A stretch of 64,000 bases of DNA from JAGOMW01 sp964644075 (GCA_964644075.1 CAZXUQ010000005.1:29269-93268), one strand, 5' to 3'; shown: positions 9,831-21,329, counted from the first letter of the stretch. Made by a program: numbers and translations. Notes: generated by a model from the letters alone, not told the origin.

Positions 9831-9858
9831 AGTATATACGAGTGGAAAATTTTGTCAA
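9831..9858 (-). promoter_or_regulatory. Consensus promoter for the 21-aa ORF
   Basis: On the minus strand TTGACA (9858-9853) and TATACT (9836-9831) are 16 nt apart. The ATG begins 7 nt after the -10 box, so the transcript would be leaderless. Confidence 0.75.
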
Positions 9859-9861
9859 AAT

Positions 9862-10155
9862 TTAGTCTTCTTTTCTCGGGAGCATGGTATTTTGTGCGAG
9901 TATTGGTAAGTGTGGTTGTGGGATCTTTGGTCCGTCAATAGGTGTCTTCATATCACCAACTAGAGTATAAAGACGTGATAGAGTATGTTGAAATAAACCA
10001 TCTATTCTATTCTGAAAACTTGGAGATCTGTTATACGCTACACCAGAACCCAGTACGAGAGCAAGAAGAAGTCCTGTAGCTCTTCTGCGACCCCGTGCCT
10101 CAGAAGTGTCGAGACTAGAGGGTACATCCCACAAAGAAGTATTATTTTTATTCAT
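9862..10155 (-). CDS. Small single-pass membrane protein (97 aa)
   Basis: MNKNNTSLWDVPSSLDTSEA, then an Arg cluster (ARGRRRATG), one transmembrane helix (LLLALVLGSGVAY), and a soluble tail ending MLPRKED before TAA. No TGA codons. The Arg cluster before the helix predicts the N terminus inside. Function unknown. Confidence 0.65.
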   Translation of the reverse strand: MNKNNTSLWDVPSSLDTSEARGRRRATGLLLALVLGSGVAYNRSPSFQNRIDGLFQHTLSRLYTLVGDMKTPIDGPKIPQPHLPILAQNTMLPRKED

Positions 10156-10270
10156 AGTTTAAAAAAAGAATATTTTTTATATTAAGTAAATTTATAATCC
10201 TGTCAATTTCTAATATTAAAAAAATGTGTTTCCTCTTTGCAAATGAGCTATTTTTCTATATCTTGATCTC

Positions 10271-11035
10271 ATGAAACAGATGCTCAAATATCTCCTCCGA
10301 GCGATAGCGAAAGCGCTCGCGATATTTTTTGCTGTGGCGACATTTGCAGTCATAGTTATATCACTCGTCCGTCCAGAGTGGATGAAGCTCGCGATCGAGT
10401 GGATACGAGGACTTATCATGACGCTCGGAAACTGGAACTATCTCGTCGCATTTCTCTCTGCCTGCATTGAGAGCCTGCCTCTCATCGGGACGGCACTTCC
10501 TGGGATGAATGTCATGATACTTGTCGGAGGATTTTGGTGAAGTATGCACTTTGTTCCGACGGTACTGTGAGCGATGATCGGTGCGATGATCGGAAACTAT
10601 ATAGGATACTGGATCGGAAAATGGTGGGGACACGATATCATCCGAGACTACGGAGACTGGTTTGGCATCTGACGTACCGAGGCAAAAATCCTCGAGGGGC
10701 AGATAGAGAGAAATGGCTTTTGGTATATCGTCCTGGGGAAATTTCATAACCTTACTCGTTCTGTGATCCCATTTATCGCCTGAGCGAGCGGGATGCAGGA
10801 GAAAAATTTCTGGCTCTATAACATGATCGGATCGATCGTTTGGGCATTTTCGATCATCTTTCTCGGGGTGAAATTTATCGATAACTATGAGACCATCCTC
10901 GATAATCTCGGGAAGATTATGCTTGTTGTGCTTATCGGAGTTTTTGGGTATATTTACTTTTTTCGGAGGGAGAGTTTCGAGGCATATCTCAGAGCCAAGG
11001 AACAAGAAATCACAGAAAAACAGCGAAAAAAATAA
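10271..11035 (+). CDS. DedA/SNARE-associated family membrane protein
   Basis: 254 aa. The family signatures are the ESLPLIGTALPG segment (ExxxPxPGE-like), IGNYIGYWIGKWWG, GFWYIVLGKFHNLTRSVIPFIAG with the conserved F/R, and several membrane helices. DedA proteins take part in lipid-carrier recycling and envelope homeostasis. That suits the following gene, a polyprenyl-phosphate sugar transferase 6 nt downstream. Four TGA codons are read as Gly. TATATC lies upstream of the ATG. Confidence 0.88.
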
Positions 11036-11041
11036 TACTCT

Positions 11042-12163
11042 ATGATATTTTTCTTTCACCTCATCCTCCTTTTTTGTGTCTCGAGTATACTCTGATACAC
11101 TCTTCTCAGGCTCGTCGAGTGGCTCTGGAGAAAATACTCCATCCTCGATCGTCCTCATCTCTATAAGACCGAGACATGACGTGCTCCAGCTCCCTATGGC
11201 ATCGGTATCGTGATCATCATGACTCTGCTCATCCTGGCACCGTTTATTCCATTTTTCTTTGATATCACAGATACCCTCGAGCGCAAGCTCGATATCGTCC
11301 TTGCGCTAGCGAGTATCATAGCACTCGTGAGCTTCATAGACGACCTCGATACGATCGGAAAAAGTAGATGGAGCGTACCACCCCTCGTACGTCTCGCTAT
11401 GCAGATAGGAGTAGGACTCGTCGTCGGACTCACGAGTATCAAGATCTCCTATATATCCAACATATTCTGAGGGATTACTCTACTTGACTCATATTTTTTC
11501 GAGTTTACGATCGGGAATGCACTCTATACCGTTTACTATATACCACTTATTTTGACGACGATGTGGTATGTACTCGTGTTCAATAGTGTAAACTTTTCTG
11601 ATGGTATTCCTGGCCTCACTGGAGGATTTTCTCTCATCACATTTCTCATCCTGGGATGACTCGCGATGAAGTTATTTCTTACTGATACGACGATCGCCAG
11701 TCAGGAAAATAGTGAGTTCATCATGATACTTCTCTCTATCCTCATACCGATCACCTTTCTCGTGACGAGGGCTGACATCACGAGGCGAGGCATCATGGGA
11801 GACTCAGGGACGATCACGCTCGCTTTTTTTATCGCGACACTATCGATCATCGCGGGGGGAAAGATCGCGACTGCCATGAGCGTACTCGGGATTTACCTGA
11901 TCGACTTTATCTATGTGATCACCCTTCGCATCATGAAGGGGAAAAATCCGATGAAGTGAGATCAGACACACCATCTCCATTTCCGCCTTCTTGAACTCGG
12001 ACTCTCTCATGCAAATATTCGCAATATTATCTATTTCCTTACGATCTCTTTTTGAGTGGCAGCGATTTTCCTCGATACGATCGGGAAGATCATCCTCTTC
12101 GTGATCATCGCTTTTGTCAGTTTATTTCTCACAGAGATCCTCGCGAAAGTGAGGAAAAAATAA
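11042..12163 (+). CDS. MraY/WecA-family polyprenyl-phosphate GlcNAc-1-phosphate transferase
   Basis: 373 aa with about ten membrane helices and the family's aspartate motifs: FIDDLDTIGK, NSVNFSDGIPGLTGG, MGDSGT and the HHLHFRLLELG histidine motif. These enzymes load UDP-sugar phosphate onto undecaprenyl phosphate to start peptidoglycan or surface-glycan synthesis. The DGIPGL and HHLHFR forms fit the WecA/TagO-like branch rather than MraY. Six TGA codons are read as Gly. It lies 6 nt after dedA. Confidence 0.9.
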
Positions 12164-12185
12164 AAACTCCACTGGAGTTTTTATA
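12164..12185. terminator. Bidirectional terminator
   Basis: AAAAACTCC ACT GGAGTTTTT, flanked by T-runs on both strands, lies between the WecA-like gene and the convergent sod gene. Confidence 0.85.
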
Positions 12186-12189
12186 ACGA

Positions 12190-12780
12190 TTATTTATTTT
12201 CGTAGCGTTCACTCACCTTTCTCCAGTCTACGACCTTCCAAAAGTTTTCGAGATATTTCGCGCGAGCATTGCGGTAGTCGATGTAGTAGGCATGCTCCCA
12301 GATATCACAGGTCAAGAGCGGTGTATCCTCCGTCGTAAGTGGAGTCGCTGCAGCCGAGGTATTGACTATATCGAGTGACCCATCGGATTTGCGTACGAGC
12401 CATGTCCATCCAGATCCGAAGTTCGCAAGTGCTGACTTCGTAAATTCCGCCATGAAAGTATCGAGATCACCCCACTTCGCATCGATGGCCTGATAGAGGT
12501 CTTTCGATGGGATATGGTTGGCGTGTGGAGCAAGGCTCTCGAAATAAAATGTATGATTCCAAATCTGAGCAGCGTTATTGAATACTCCACCTGTTGGAGC
12601 TTTTTTTACGATATCTTCGAGGGTCATATCCTCGTACTCAGTTCCTGGGATGAGTTTGTTCAGATTATCGACATAGGTCTGGTGATGTTTCCCATAGTGA
12701 TACTCGAGGGTCTCACGAGAGATATATGGCTCGAGAGCATCGAGAGTATATGGAAGTGCTGGAAGTGTATGTGTAGTCAT
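12190..12780 (-). CDS. sodB: Superoxide dismutase, Fe/Mn family
   Basis: 196 aa with all four metal ligands in their usual places: His in EYHYGKHH, His in AAQIWNHTFYF, Asp and His in CDIWEHAYYIDYRN. FGSGWTWLV is also conserved. The NNAAQIWNHTFY form suggests the Fe type, so the symbol is tentative as to metal. It removes superoxide in the cytoplasm. No TGA codon is used. Confidence 0.93.
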   Translation of the reverse strand: MTTHTLPALPYTLDALEPYISRETLEYHYGKHHQTYVDNLNKLIPGTEYEDMTLEDIVKKAPTGGVFNNAAQIWNHTFYFESLAPHANHIPSKDLYQAIDAKWGDLDTFMAEFTKSALANFGSGWTWLVRKSDGSLDIVNTSAAATPLTTEDTPLLTCDIWEHAYYIDYRNARAKYLENFWKVVDWRKVSERYENK

Positions 12781-12842
12781 AGAAGTTATTTAGGAGTCTC
12801 TAGTATATCGAGAATGAGAAAAAGACCAAATGAAGAAAATAA

Positions 12843-14738
12843 CTACACTCTTCAAAGTATTCACCTCCTTCTCAAGTACTGTCACAATCTATTTCTATAT
12901 CAATTAGATCATTTATCTTGGGGTACAAATCAGCATATTGTATCGTATACAGAAATCGAAATAGGATTTATCGATTCTGTTCATTCAACAACCATATGAA
13001 AAAAGTTAGTTGTATATTGAGCAAGGAGTCATTGTGCATATAGCGTAGTATTACCACTATTAATGTTATCATCAACTAAAATAACATTTGATGATTTGAG
13101 ATCATTTTCCTTTAAACTGAAAGGTTTTAGCCCTCGATAGCTAAGGGGCGGCATAATAAGAAAGTCGATATATACTGTTTTATCAGGATAAATTTGTTTA
13201 AGCAGGTTTTTTAAAATATAGGGAATCTCCATTCATCAGTAAGGTATACCAACAATCTGAATATCAGGTAACTGACGTAACTCATAGTCATTTGTAGCAA
13301 TAAAGTTAAGTGCTGCATAGATTGATTTTATAGGATTATCTGCTTCTCTTGAAGTACGAAAAGTATTAACAATAAGCTTAGAGAAAAATTTTTTGTATGC
13401 AGAAAATTCCTTACTTATACCTAACATTGTTGATTGGAGTAGCTCAATTACCTCAACTACTGTTTTTGAAAATTCGAACTCACTTTCTTTCACTGGTTCT
13501 CCTAAAAGAATTTTACAATAAAAATCCTCGACTTGTAGAATAATATCATCGACGGCTTGTGTGATGTGAATTCAAACTTCAGCTAAAAGTCATTTTTCGA
13601 TTAATTGATCAATGATTAATTTTCATTTTCAATCTACCATATTAACTGGGAGTATCCTCTTCAAATTCTCAGGGTCTGTCAAAGTGAGGACTTGGAATTT
13701 AAGAAAAAGTAAAATGTTACGAAGGTGGTCTGTTAAAAAAATCAGAGAACTTTTTGAGGAATTTGCATCTGTTAATCTTGCCAGATTGAGTAGTGTTATT
13801 ATTTTTTCGAAATAATTTAAAAATTCAGTATAAAACTCATTTACATCAATTTCATAACGTTGTGCATTCTCGCTCAATCATTTAAGGTTGAAGTAATATC
13901 CCCTCCCTCGAGATGAAATCTTTGTAGTTCCAACTTGATTATAGGTCTCATTGAGTATGAAATCTTTAAGCTCAGAATCTGGAATTTTATCAACATCTAC
14001 TCTAGAAAGAACTACATCTCAGTATATTCAAAATAATCAGGAAATATCGACTCAGTTTTCTTTTAAGATAGCCTTAATTCATGCATCACGGTTTTTCATT
14101 ATAGTTCTAAGTTTATGCATTGCTCAATCGACCGTACCTGCACTAGTAGTATCAACTCCTTCATCTAGTATTTCATTCATAACTCATTTTACTCTTTTTA
14201 TAGGTAAAACTGCATGCTTACTTCTGATAAGCATAGCTTCCGAAAGTGGAACACTCAGTGTTTTATTTTTTAAATCTTGGCGTATTGCTTTTATAAAGCC
14301 ACAAAATACATCTCTCGGCATTGAAAGACTATCAGCATGTTCTTTTCAAGATGAATCAACTAAAATATGTGTAATCTCAGCATCTCAAGTATCTTGCAAA
14401 ATCTTTGCAAGAGCAGGATGACTAAATTTTGCCTCTAAAGCTATCTTCATTAGCTCTTTATGCCTTTCAGATCATACGATTATTTGTTCTCAGTTAAGAA
14501 TAAGAACATCTGTATGAATTCAAGCTTTTTTTATATAATTTTTTGCTTCCCATCAAGTCATTCTGGAAACTTTATCCCGCTCTTCTGATCATTCTGGAAA
14601 TTTAATTGCCTGCCAAAAAGACTCCACTGAACGATAAAGTTTTCAAAATAGACTAATTGGTGAATCAAAAAAATTTGATAAAACGGCTTCTGGAAGAATC
14701 GTTGAATTTGCTGATATATTTATAGCTCCTTTTTCCAT
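12843..14738 (-). CDS. NADAR domain-phosphoribosyltransferase domain fusion
   Basis: A single 631-aa reading frame with more than twenty TGA-encoded glycines. Residues about 15-165 match the NADAR/YbiA family: LSNFFDSPI, LYRSVESFWQAIKFP, MTGWEAKNYIKKAG and LMKIALEAKFSHPALAKIL. The middle (170-440) is mostly helical and unassigned. The C-terminal part is a phosphoribosyltransferase fold with the PRPP loop VILVDDNINSGNTT near residues 550-565. NADAR enzymes cleave N-glycosidic bonds, including ADP-ribose on guanine and riboflavin intermediates. Joining one to a PRTase suggests nucleotide or ADP-ribose metabolism in stress or conflict. The gene is AT-rich, unlike recG next door, and has TATAAT 6 nt before the ATG. 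Confidence 0.75.
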
Positions 14739-14828
14739 ACACTGATTATAATACATAACGAGTCTTTATGCAAATTTAGGATTGGTTAATTTTTTGCATT
14801 TTCCCTCGATTTGTCTATCATTTTCTCT

Positions 14829-16805
14829 ATGATACTGACCAAGTCACTCCTCCATACCACCGATGTGTATATCAAAAAATTAAAGGAAGCAGGAGTAGAA
14901 ACTGTCGAGGATTTCCTCATGCTCTTTCCTCGTGACCATGAGGACCGCAGTGATGTGGTCTCAGATTTCTCCCTCGTAAATATCACAGAAAAACAGTCTC
15001 TCAGAGTGACGATCGAGCTCCTCACGAGCGAGATGACACGCAACAAAAAACTCCTCATCAAAGCAGTCCTCACGGATAGTCGTGGCATGCACGCGGAAGC
15101 TGTGTGGTTCAACCAGCGACTCATCCTCTCGAAGTTCGCGAAGTGAGATAGCGTCATGCTCTATGGGAAGCCAAAATACGAATATGGAAAGCTCTCCTTT
15201 CCCTCACCCGAGATCGAGCATGTGAAATCCGATCGCCGTGAGATCGTCCCTGTCTACTCTGACGTGAACTACATACCTGGCACATGGATCCGTGAGAAGA
15301 TGACATTTCTCCGGCCATATATCCGTGATATCAAATCGGATATCCCCGAGGAGATCCGCATGAAGAAGTGACTGCGCGAACGCTACGTGAGTATCGAAGA
15401 CATTCACTTCCCTGCTGATGAGGCGAGCTTTTCACGAGCAAAATACGAGCTTGGATATAGCGAGCTCTTCCGTTTCCAGATGGTCTGAGTGGAGAAAAAA
15501 TACGAAGCGAGAAAAGCGAGTGAGTGACGCGCACCCGAGATAACTCTCGATGCTGATCTCGTGAAGGAAATCCTCGCGACGCTTCCTTTCTCGCTCACAG
15601 ACAAGCAAAAAATAGTCCTCTTTCAGATCATGAAAGATATGGAGCTCCCGCACGCGATGGCACGACTTCTCGAGGGAGATGTCGGTACTGGAAAGACCGC
15701 GGTTGCACTCGTCACCGCGATCCATGCGATCCGAAAAGCAGGCATACAGGTCGCCATCATGGCACCGACAGAGATCCTTGCGAGACAACATTTCTCCTGA
15801 CATGAGGACTGGCTCATGGAGTGGAATATCCGCTCAGATCTCCTCGTCGGCTCACTCACACCACGCATGAAGGAAGATGCTCACGAACGACTCAAAAGCG
15901 GACAGACAGATATCATATTTGGTACTCATGCACTCATCCAGGAAAGTGTCGGATTTGCCAACCTGGGACTCGTCATCGTCGATGAACAACACCGGTTCTG
16001 AGTCGAGCAGCGCAAGGTCCTTGAGGAGTACTGCAGTCGATCCAAGATCGTCCCTCACAGGCTCAATATGTCGGCTACACCGATCCCTCGCACCCTCGCC
16101 CTCACAATCTATGGAGACCAGGATGTCTCCGTACTCGATGAGTATCCGAAAGGTCGAAAACCGATACATACCAAAGTGATCCGTGAAGATAAGCGTGTCG
16201 AGGTATATCGATGGATCGAGGAGGAAGTGCGACAGTGACGCCAGGTATACTGGATCTCTCCTCTCGTCGAAGAGTCAGATACCTTCGATGTCGCGAGTGC
16301 AGTCGAGATGCAGGTCACACTCTCTGCAATATTTCCAAAGCTCACGATCGGACTCATCCATGGGAAGATGAGTGGCCGAGAAAAAGATCGGATCATGCAG
16401 GAATTTTATGAGAATAAAATCCACATACTCTCCTCGACATCCGTCGTAGAAGTCGGGGTCAATAATCCCAATGCCACGATCATGTGTATCGAAGCCGCGG
16501 AGAGATTTGGACTCTCCCAGCTCCATCAGTTCCGTGGACGTGTTGGACGCTGAGAACATCAGAGTTACTGTTATCTCTTCACGACCAAGGAGTACAAGAC
16601 TGACCGTCTCCGCGCGATGGAGTCGACGGGAGATGGTTTTGAACTCGCGGAGATCGATCTCGAGCTTCGCGGACCAGGTGAGGTCTATGGAGTCAGGCAA
16701 TCCTGAGTCCCAGATTTTCACTTCGCAGATCTCCGAGATGTGAACCTCATATCAGAGATCCGTGAAGATATCGAGGAGTGGATGAAAGGAAAAAAAGATT
16801 TGTAA
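14829..16805 (+). CDS. recG: ATP-dependent DNA helicase RecG
   Basis: 658 aa; remodels stalled replication forks and Holliday junctions. The N-terminal wedge/OB region is followed by Walker A LLEGDVGTGKTAVA (around 282), the DEQH box IVDEQHRFGVEQ (around 384), SATPIPRTLALT, IHGKMSGREKDRIM, the LSSTSVVEVGVN segment and the QFRGRVGRGEHQSYC arginine finger. It ends EEWMKGKKDL. Twelve or so TGA codons fall at conserved glycines, including GRVGRG. Start ATG follows TTTTCTCT; no Shine-Dalgarno. Confidence 0.96.
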
Positions 16806-16851
16806 TATAAGATAATTCGCATAATATAGATGCATACTTATTTTTATCAGT

Positions 16852-17340
16852 ATGTCTATAAATTCCATGGATTGAATTAAAAAAGTTCCAGCCAATCAAT
16901 ACGACCCTGAAAAACTCGGATATAGACTCTACGTACTCTTATGAGATACCTCGAGGAATCTTTCTCGTGTATTTTTGCGTGATAGTGGCGCCAGGATACG
17001 AAAACGAACTGCAGAATCATCCCAGGCAAAGGTACAAAGAGATTGTGAGCAGATCCGCGATATCATATTGTACCTCCGAGACAAGCCGCGTTCATCGCAA
17101 GATCTTCAGGATGCTTTTTCATCAATGGTTGGATGGATAGTTAAAGGACAGTGAACTCGACCAAATAAGATTACCCCAGAGCTTGTCCAGTATTATGTCG
17201 ATGAGCTCCTTGAAATCGAGACCAGCCCCGATGAATTCAAGCTTATTTCTCGTATGCTAGAACGTATTTGACATGATCAGGAAGCTCTCGAGACCTACTT
17301 AGTCAAGCATATTTCACAGAAAAATACTCAAGAAAAATAA
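16852..17340 (+). CDS. Hypothetical protein (162 aa)
   Basis: MSINSMDGIKKVPANQYDPE and onwards; a charged, helical, cytoplasmic-looking protein with four TGA-Gly codons. It ends 4 nt before the next gene, so the two are co-transcribed. No family recognised. Confidence 0.7.
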
Positions 17341-17344
17341 TCGT

Positions 17345-19348
17345 ATGGCCACAAGTCTTGCGGAAGCATTTGCCAAAGCTCAAATCGAAGCGCATGCTCC
17401 TACTCCGTCATCTTTGTTGTCTCATAATATCGACGAGGCACTCACATGGAACCCTCGAGAAATTGCAGAGTGTATGAACAGCATCGTAGGGATATTTTTT
17501 CGTGAATATGACGTCACTGATGACGAAGATCGTGATATACAGCCCGAACTTCGTGCAAAAATATGACAACTTCGCGAAGCGATAAAACACCTTAAAAATC
17601 CTGCTGATGTATTCCATGTATATTCTCAATTTGAGCATACTGATAAATTCGATGCAGAAAAACTTGATGTCCTCAGTACGACGATATATCACCTCGCCAA
17701 GAGACTGAGTATGGGCGACGCTGATTTTGCTCATGAACTTTTTGCTCCTTTTGGCATCTATGGGACGACTATGACATACAAGCTCATCCCTACTCCACTC
17801 TTGTATACTGCTCTATGCCAAAGAAGGGGATTTTACCTTTCACACTTAAATCCATACATACCAATTACTCGCAATTGAAAAGTTGTTTTTACACATCTTA
17901 GACCAGAATTTAGTACTCCAAAGACCGAGACATCTGTCGTAACGATACTCGATATGCCAAGCCATGTCCCTAATCCTCCAGGAAGCAAAGTGAAACAAGC
18001 AAGAGTAGATAGGAGAAATCGAGATAGGGACGCAAGAAAACTCAGAGAATCCGTAAATACTCAATCAAAAGAGACTCTCTCGGAGGAACAAGTGGAAAAA
18101 CTCTGAAATCTCCTCACGTATACATCAACTATTTATCAGGATTTCCAGAGATTTCTCGAAACCGATTTTCCACTGGTATCATTTCTTTCCGCACTCTACG
18201 AAAAAAAATACATCCTCGTAGGTGTACAGTCCGAATTAGCCACAATATGATCTCAGCGATCGACACACACCGAAAGTAATCAATATGCCGAAAGGAGACT
18301 TCTAATCGAAAAGGGGGAGCTCGAGAAACAACAAGATCAAAAAAGTGAGGATCAGAGAAAAATCAAAAGAAGACTTGGAAAGATCACTACTGCACTACGC
18401 TCTATCAGAAAAGGGAACCAAGACAAAGCAAAAACTTCCTCCAAGGAAAAAGATAAACGCAATCAAGAACTCAATGAGCGAATCGCTGAGCTCGAAATGA
18501 GTGAGCAAAAACTTCACCAAGAACTTCTCCCATACAGTATGGAGGAAGGGATATTTCTACGGGACCTTGAAAAAAATTTCCTAAGATACCTTTCTCTCAA
18601 GCCAAAAACACTCGCATGGGAAAACACTGATAAAAAACTCGATGAGACAGATCTGATACAAAAAATACATGAACTTATTGACTTTCATCTTATAGCACCA
18701 CGTTCTTTGAGTCTCCACTCAGTAAAGGAGCTTATGGATACACTATGGAAAATCCTCGATAAAAACTCGATATCAGAGGAGCAAGCGACTGAACTAGAAA
18801 ACATCAGTCAGGCAAGTGTTCGAAAAATTTTCGATAAACTGAAATCCAAGATAGAAGCAACCGATGGAAAAATTTCTTGATTTCAGATATACCCTGTAAA
18901 AAAAGAAGCTCTAAAAAAAAGATCAAAACCAGTAAAGGGAGACGAAAAATCCAGAAGTATGGACTTACAAAAACCGGATACCTCCAGAGAAAAAATAGAA
19001 CTCCAAACAGAGTTAAAGAAAGCACAGATACGACTCCGTGGATACGAACAATACTGGATAGAAAAAGAATCTGAAATCAAAAAAGAAATAATCAAAATAG
19101 GGCAAGCCATCGATTGTATAGAAAAATGAAACACCCCAGTTCGCACATACCAATCGATGACGCAGGTAGAGCTAGAAAAAAAGAGAGATTCACTCACAGA
19201 AACTCTTTCTCTAATGGGAAAAACCAGGCTGTTGGTTGCGAAAACATTTGAGCATAGCAAAAATAGTGGTTTATCAGAAAATATAGCTCAGTATCAGGAC
19301 ACAAGGAAACTTATAGCCAGTATACAGAAAAAAATCCAAAGAATATAA
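17345..19348 (+). CDS. Large coiled-coil hypothetical protein (667 aa)
   Basis: One frame, joined across five TGA codons. The N-terminal half is globular (to about residue 290). It is followed by long Lys/Glu/Gln-rich coiled coils at about 310-395 and 535-605, with LIQKIHELIDFHLIAPRSLS between them. No signal peptide or membrane segment. Probably structural or scaffold-like, but no family recognised. It lies between the 162-aa gene and a secreted protein gene in one operon. Confidence 0.7.
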
Positions 19349-19356
19349 TTTTTTCT

Positions 19357-19755
19357 ATGAAACCCTCTTACCTCTTCGCATCCGCACTCCTCTCTGTCTC
19401 GACAGCTGTCTCTGGGCAAAGCGTTTTTTTAAAACCACAGCAAACTACCAGTACTGCAGAGAGAAATGGAAATATCTCCGTGAAATCAGGAGTATTGGAT
19501 CACATCTGATGATCAGAGACAAGCAAATCAAAGAAATGGGAGATCACTGTAGCATCCGAAGTTGATCAGGTTCTCAGAGACACATTTTGACCCGACGCAA
19601 AGAGAGAATGAGGGGCTGTCACGTTCCGGATAGCAGTAGACCAAGGAGAAGGAGAGATGAAGTGATATATCGGCAAATATAAAACTCAGAATATTCCTGG
19701 ATATAATCCTTCACCAAGTTCATTTGGCATACGCTATACAAAAAAATTTAAATAA
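19357..19755 (+). CDS. Secreted hypothetical protein (132 aa)
   Basis: N-terminal signal MKPSYLFASALLSVSTAVSG, then a polar domain that ends FGIRYTKKFK. Six TGA codons are read as Gly, including a tandem TGA-TGA in DHIGGSETS. Last gene of the 16852-19755 unit. Function unknown. Confidence 0.65.
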
Positions 19756-19778
19756 TCGCTCGCCAGAGTGATTATTTT
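19750..19778 (+). terminator. Rho-independent terminator
   Basis: AATAATCGCTC pairs with GAGTGATTATT around GCCA, then TTTC. The stop codon of the 132-aa gene lies in the 5' arm. Confidence 0.8.
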
Positions 19779-19793
19779 CTATATACTCTCTCC

Positions 19794-20360
19794 ATGTCAG
19801 AGCTCCTCTCTACATATCTGAAAAAGCTGAAATTCTCTGGTTTCGAACGCAAAATACCCAATATCAGCGAGGAAAACGCCGAGTATATCAAGTGAGTCAT
19901 CCGAGAGCACAAACCGAGACATCTCCTCGAAATCGGTACTGCAAACGGATATTCTACTATTCAGTTTGCCTCTATATTGGAAGACTGAGCAACGATCACG
20001 ACCATCGAATATGCAGCAAATGCTCATATCGAAGCCGTCGAGCACTTCGCAAACTGTAAAATCAAAAATATCCACGCCATCTACGGTGATGCGAAAAATA
20101 TTATCCCGACACTTGCCGATGGATATTTCGATTTCCTCTATATCGATGCGATGAAGCGTGAATATCTCGACTATCTCCTCCTCGCCCTCCCAAAACTCAC
20201 GAGTGATGCTCTCATCATCATCGACGATGTCGAGAAGTTCAGATCCAAGATGGAAAATCTCTACTCCTGGCTCGATGCTAATCATGTGAGCTATGAGCTC
20301 GCTAAAACAGATGCTGATGATAGTATCATGATCGTGGAAAGAAAAAACATAAATGTATAA
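19794..20360 (+). CDS. Class I SAM-dependent O-methyltransferase
   Basis: 188 aa. Motif I LLEIGTANGYSTIQ, FDFLYIDAMKREYLDYL and LIIIDDV match the caffeoyl-CoA-type O-methyltransferase family (Methyltransf_3), in which the Asp residues bind metal. The substrate cannot be told from the sequence. Two TGA codons are read as Gly. TATACT ends 6 nt before the ATG, suggesting a leaderless message. Confidence 0.85.
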
Positions 20361-20362
20361 TC

Positions 20363-20596
20363 ATGTATCCACTCCTGTGAGAAGGCATCATCCCACCACC
20401 CCCTTGTCCGGCTCCATACGGACGAGTATTCGATACTTTAAACAACTGCTTTATAGATGAGTCTGCTCCTTTGAGGCCTCGCGAAACTCCTGGGGTTTTA
20501 GTTATCGCATGCAATACACTAGAAAGCGCCTTTCAGATTATCTGAGATCATGAGCCATACTATAGGTGAATAGGAATAGCAAAGGAAAGATGGTAA
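20363..20596 (+). CDS. Hypothetical protein (77 aa)
   Basis: MYPLLGEGIIPPPPCPAPYG and onwards, starting 2 nt after the methyltransferase stop and ending at TAA 20594. Three TGA-Gly codons. Proline-rich N terminus, then VLVIACNTLESAFQII. No family recognised; the weak evidence is tight spacing and an uninterrupted code-25 frame. Confidence 0.5.
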
Positions 20597-20672
20597 GAAA
20601 TTCTTGCATAATTTCGCAAAAAGAATAGTATTTCCCGTGTGCACTGCACATTTTATCCTTTTCTTTTTTCCT

Positions 20673-20867
20673 ATGGCTACTGTCAATATGCTCGCGCGCA
20701 TCTTGCTCATCGTCGGAGGGTTGAACTGGGGTCTTGTTGCTTTTAAATACAATCTCGTAAATATGCTCTTCTGAGCATGGCCTCAAGTCGAGATGGTTGT
20801 ATACGTACTCGTTGGGCTTGCAGCTCTCTGGGAAGCGTACAACTGGTGCATGTCTTGCAAAAAATAA
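20673..20867 (+). CDS. DUF378 family small membrane protein
   Basis: 64 aa with two membrane helices and the DUF378 signature ILLIVGGLNWGLVAF, then MVVYVLVGLAALWEAYNW and a C-terminal CMSCKK. Role unknown in the family. One TGA is read as Gly (NMLFGAWPQ). Followed by a strong terminator. Confidence 0.85.
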
Positions 20868-20882
20868 TCACATATCTTTCTT

Positions 20883-20913
20883 CCCTCCTGAATATATCAG
20901 GAGGGATTTTTTT
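20883..20913 (+). terminator. Rho-independent terminator
   Basis: CCCTCCTGA pairs with TCAGGAGGG around ATATA, followed by ATTTTTTT. Confidence 0.92.
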
Positions 20914-21000
20914 ATGAGAATGAGTCTCATAAATCTCCTTGCTTTTCAGAGGAATTTTCATATACTCCACTCACGATAATTCTTCACCTTCCCTATTCTT

Positions 21001-21312
21001 ATGCCTATCGTTTCTACAGATAAAGATTTTGCTACTAACATTGCTAGCGGTGTGACTCTCGTCGACTTTTGGGCGGAGTGGTGCGGACCGTGCCAGATCA
21101 TGCTCCCTCGTCTCGAGGAGCTCGCGACCAAGGTCGATGGAAAAGCAAAAATCATGAAACACGATGTCGATGCTGAGCCTGCGACTCCGAGTCAGTTTCG
21201 TATCATGAGCATCCCGACGATTATTATTTTTAAAGATGGACAACCCGTCGAAAAATTCGTGGGAGTCCAGGAACTCGCAACACTCGAAACTGCGATCGCA
21301 AAACACGCATAA
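21001..21312 (+). CDS. trxA: Thioredoxin
   Basis: 103 aa. Active site WCGPC at residues 27-31 in LVDFWAEWCGPCQIM, cis-proline in MSIPTIIIF, and the conserved Asp in VDFWA. Reduces cytoplasmic disulfides and could feed Bcp (32762-33163). No TGA codon. TATTCTT immediately precedes the ATG. Confidence 0.95.
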   Translation: MPIVSTDKDFATNIASGVTLVDFWAEWCGPCQIMLPRLEELATKVDGKAKIMKHDVDAEPATPSQFRIMSIPTIIIFKDGQPVEKFVGVQELATLETAIAKHA

Positions 21313-21329
21313 ATTTCGATAATCCTTCC

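Noticed and set aside
13029..13493. Separate small PRTase gene
   Set aside because: The frame is continuous with the NADAR-containing N terminus through TGA codons, and no start signal is seen at the internal Met.
20914..20979. 21-aa ORF starting on the T-run after the DUF378 terminator
   Set aside because: Short, no promoter or terminator of its own, no hydrophobic or charged pattern; unlike the 9758-9823 case.
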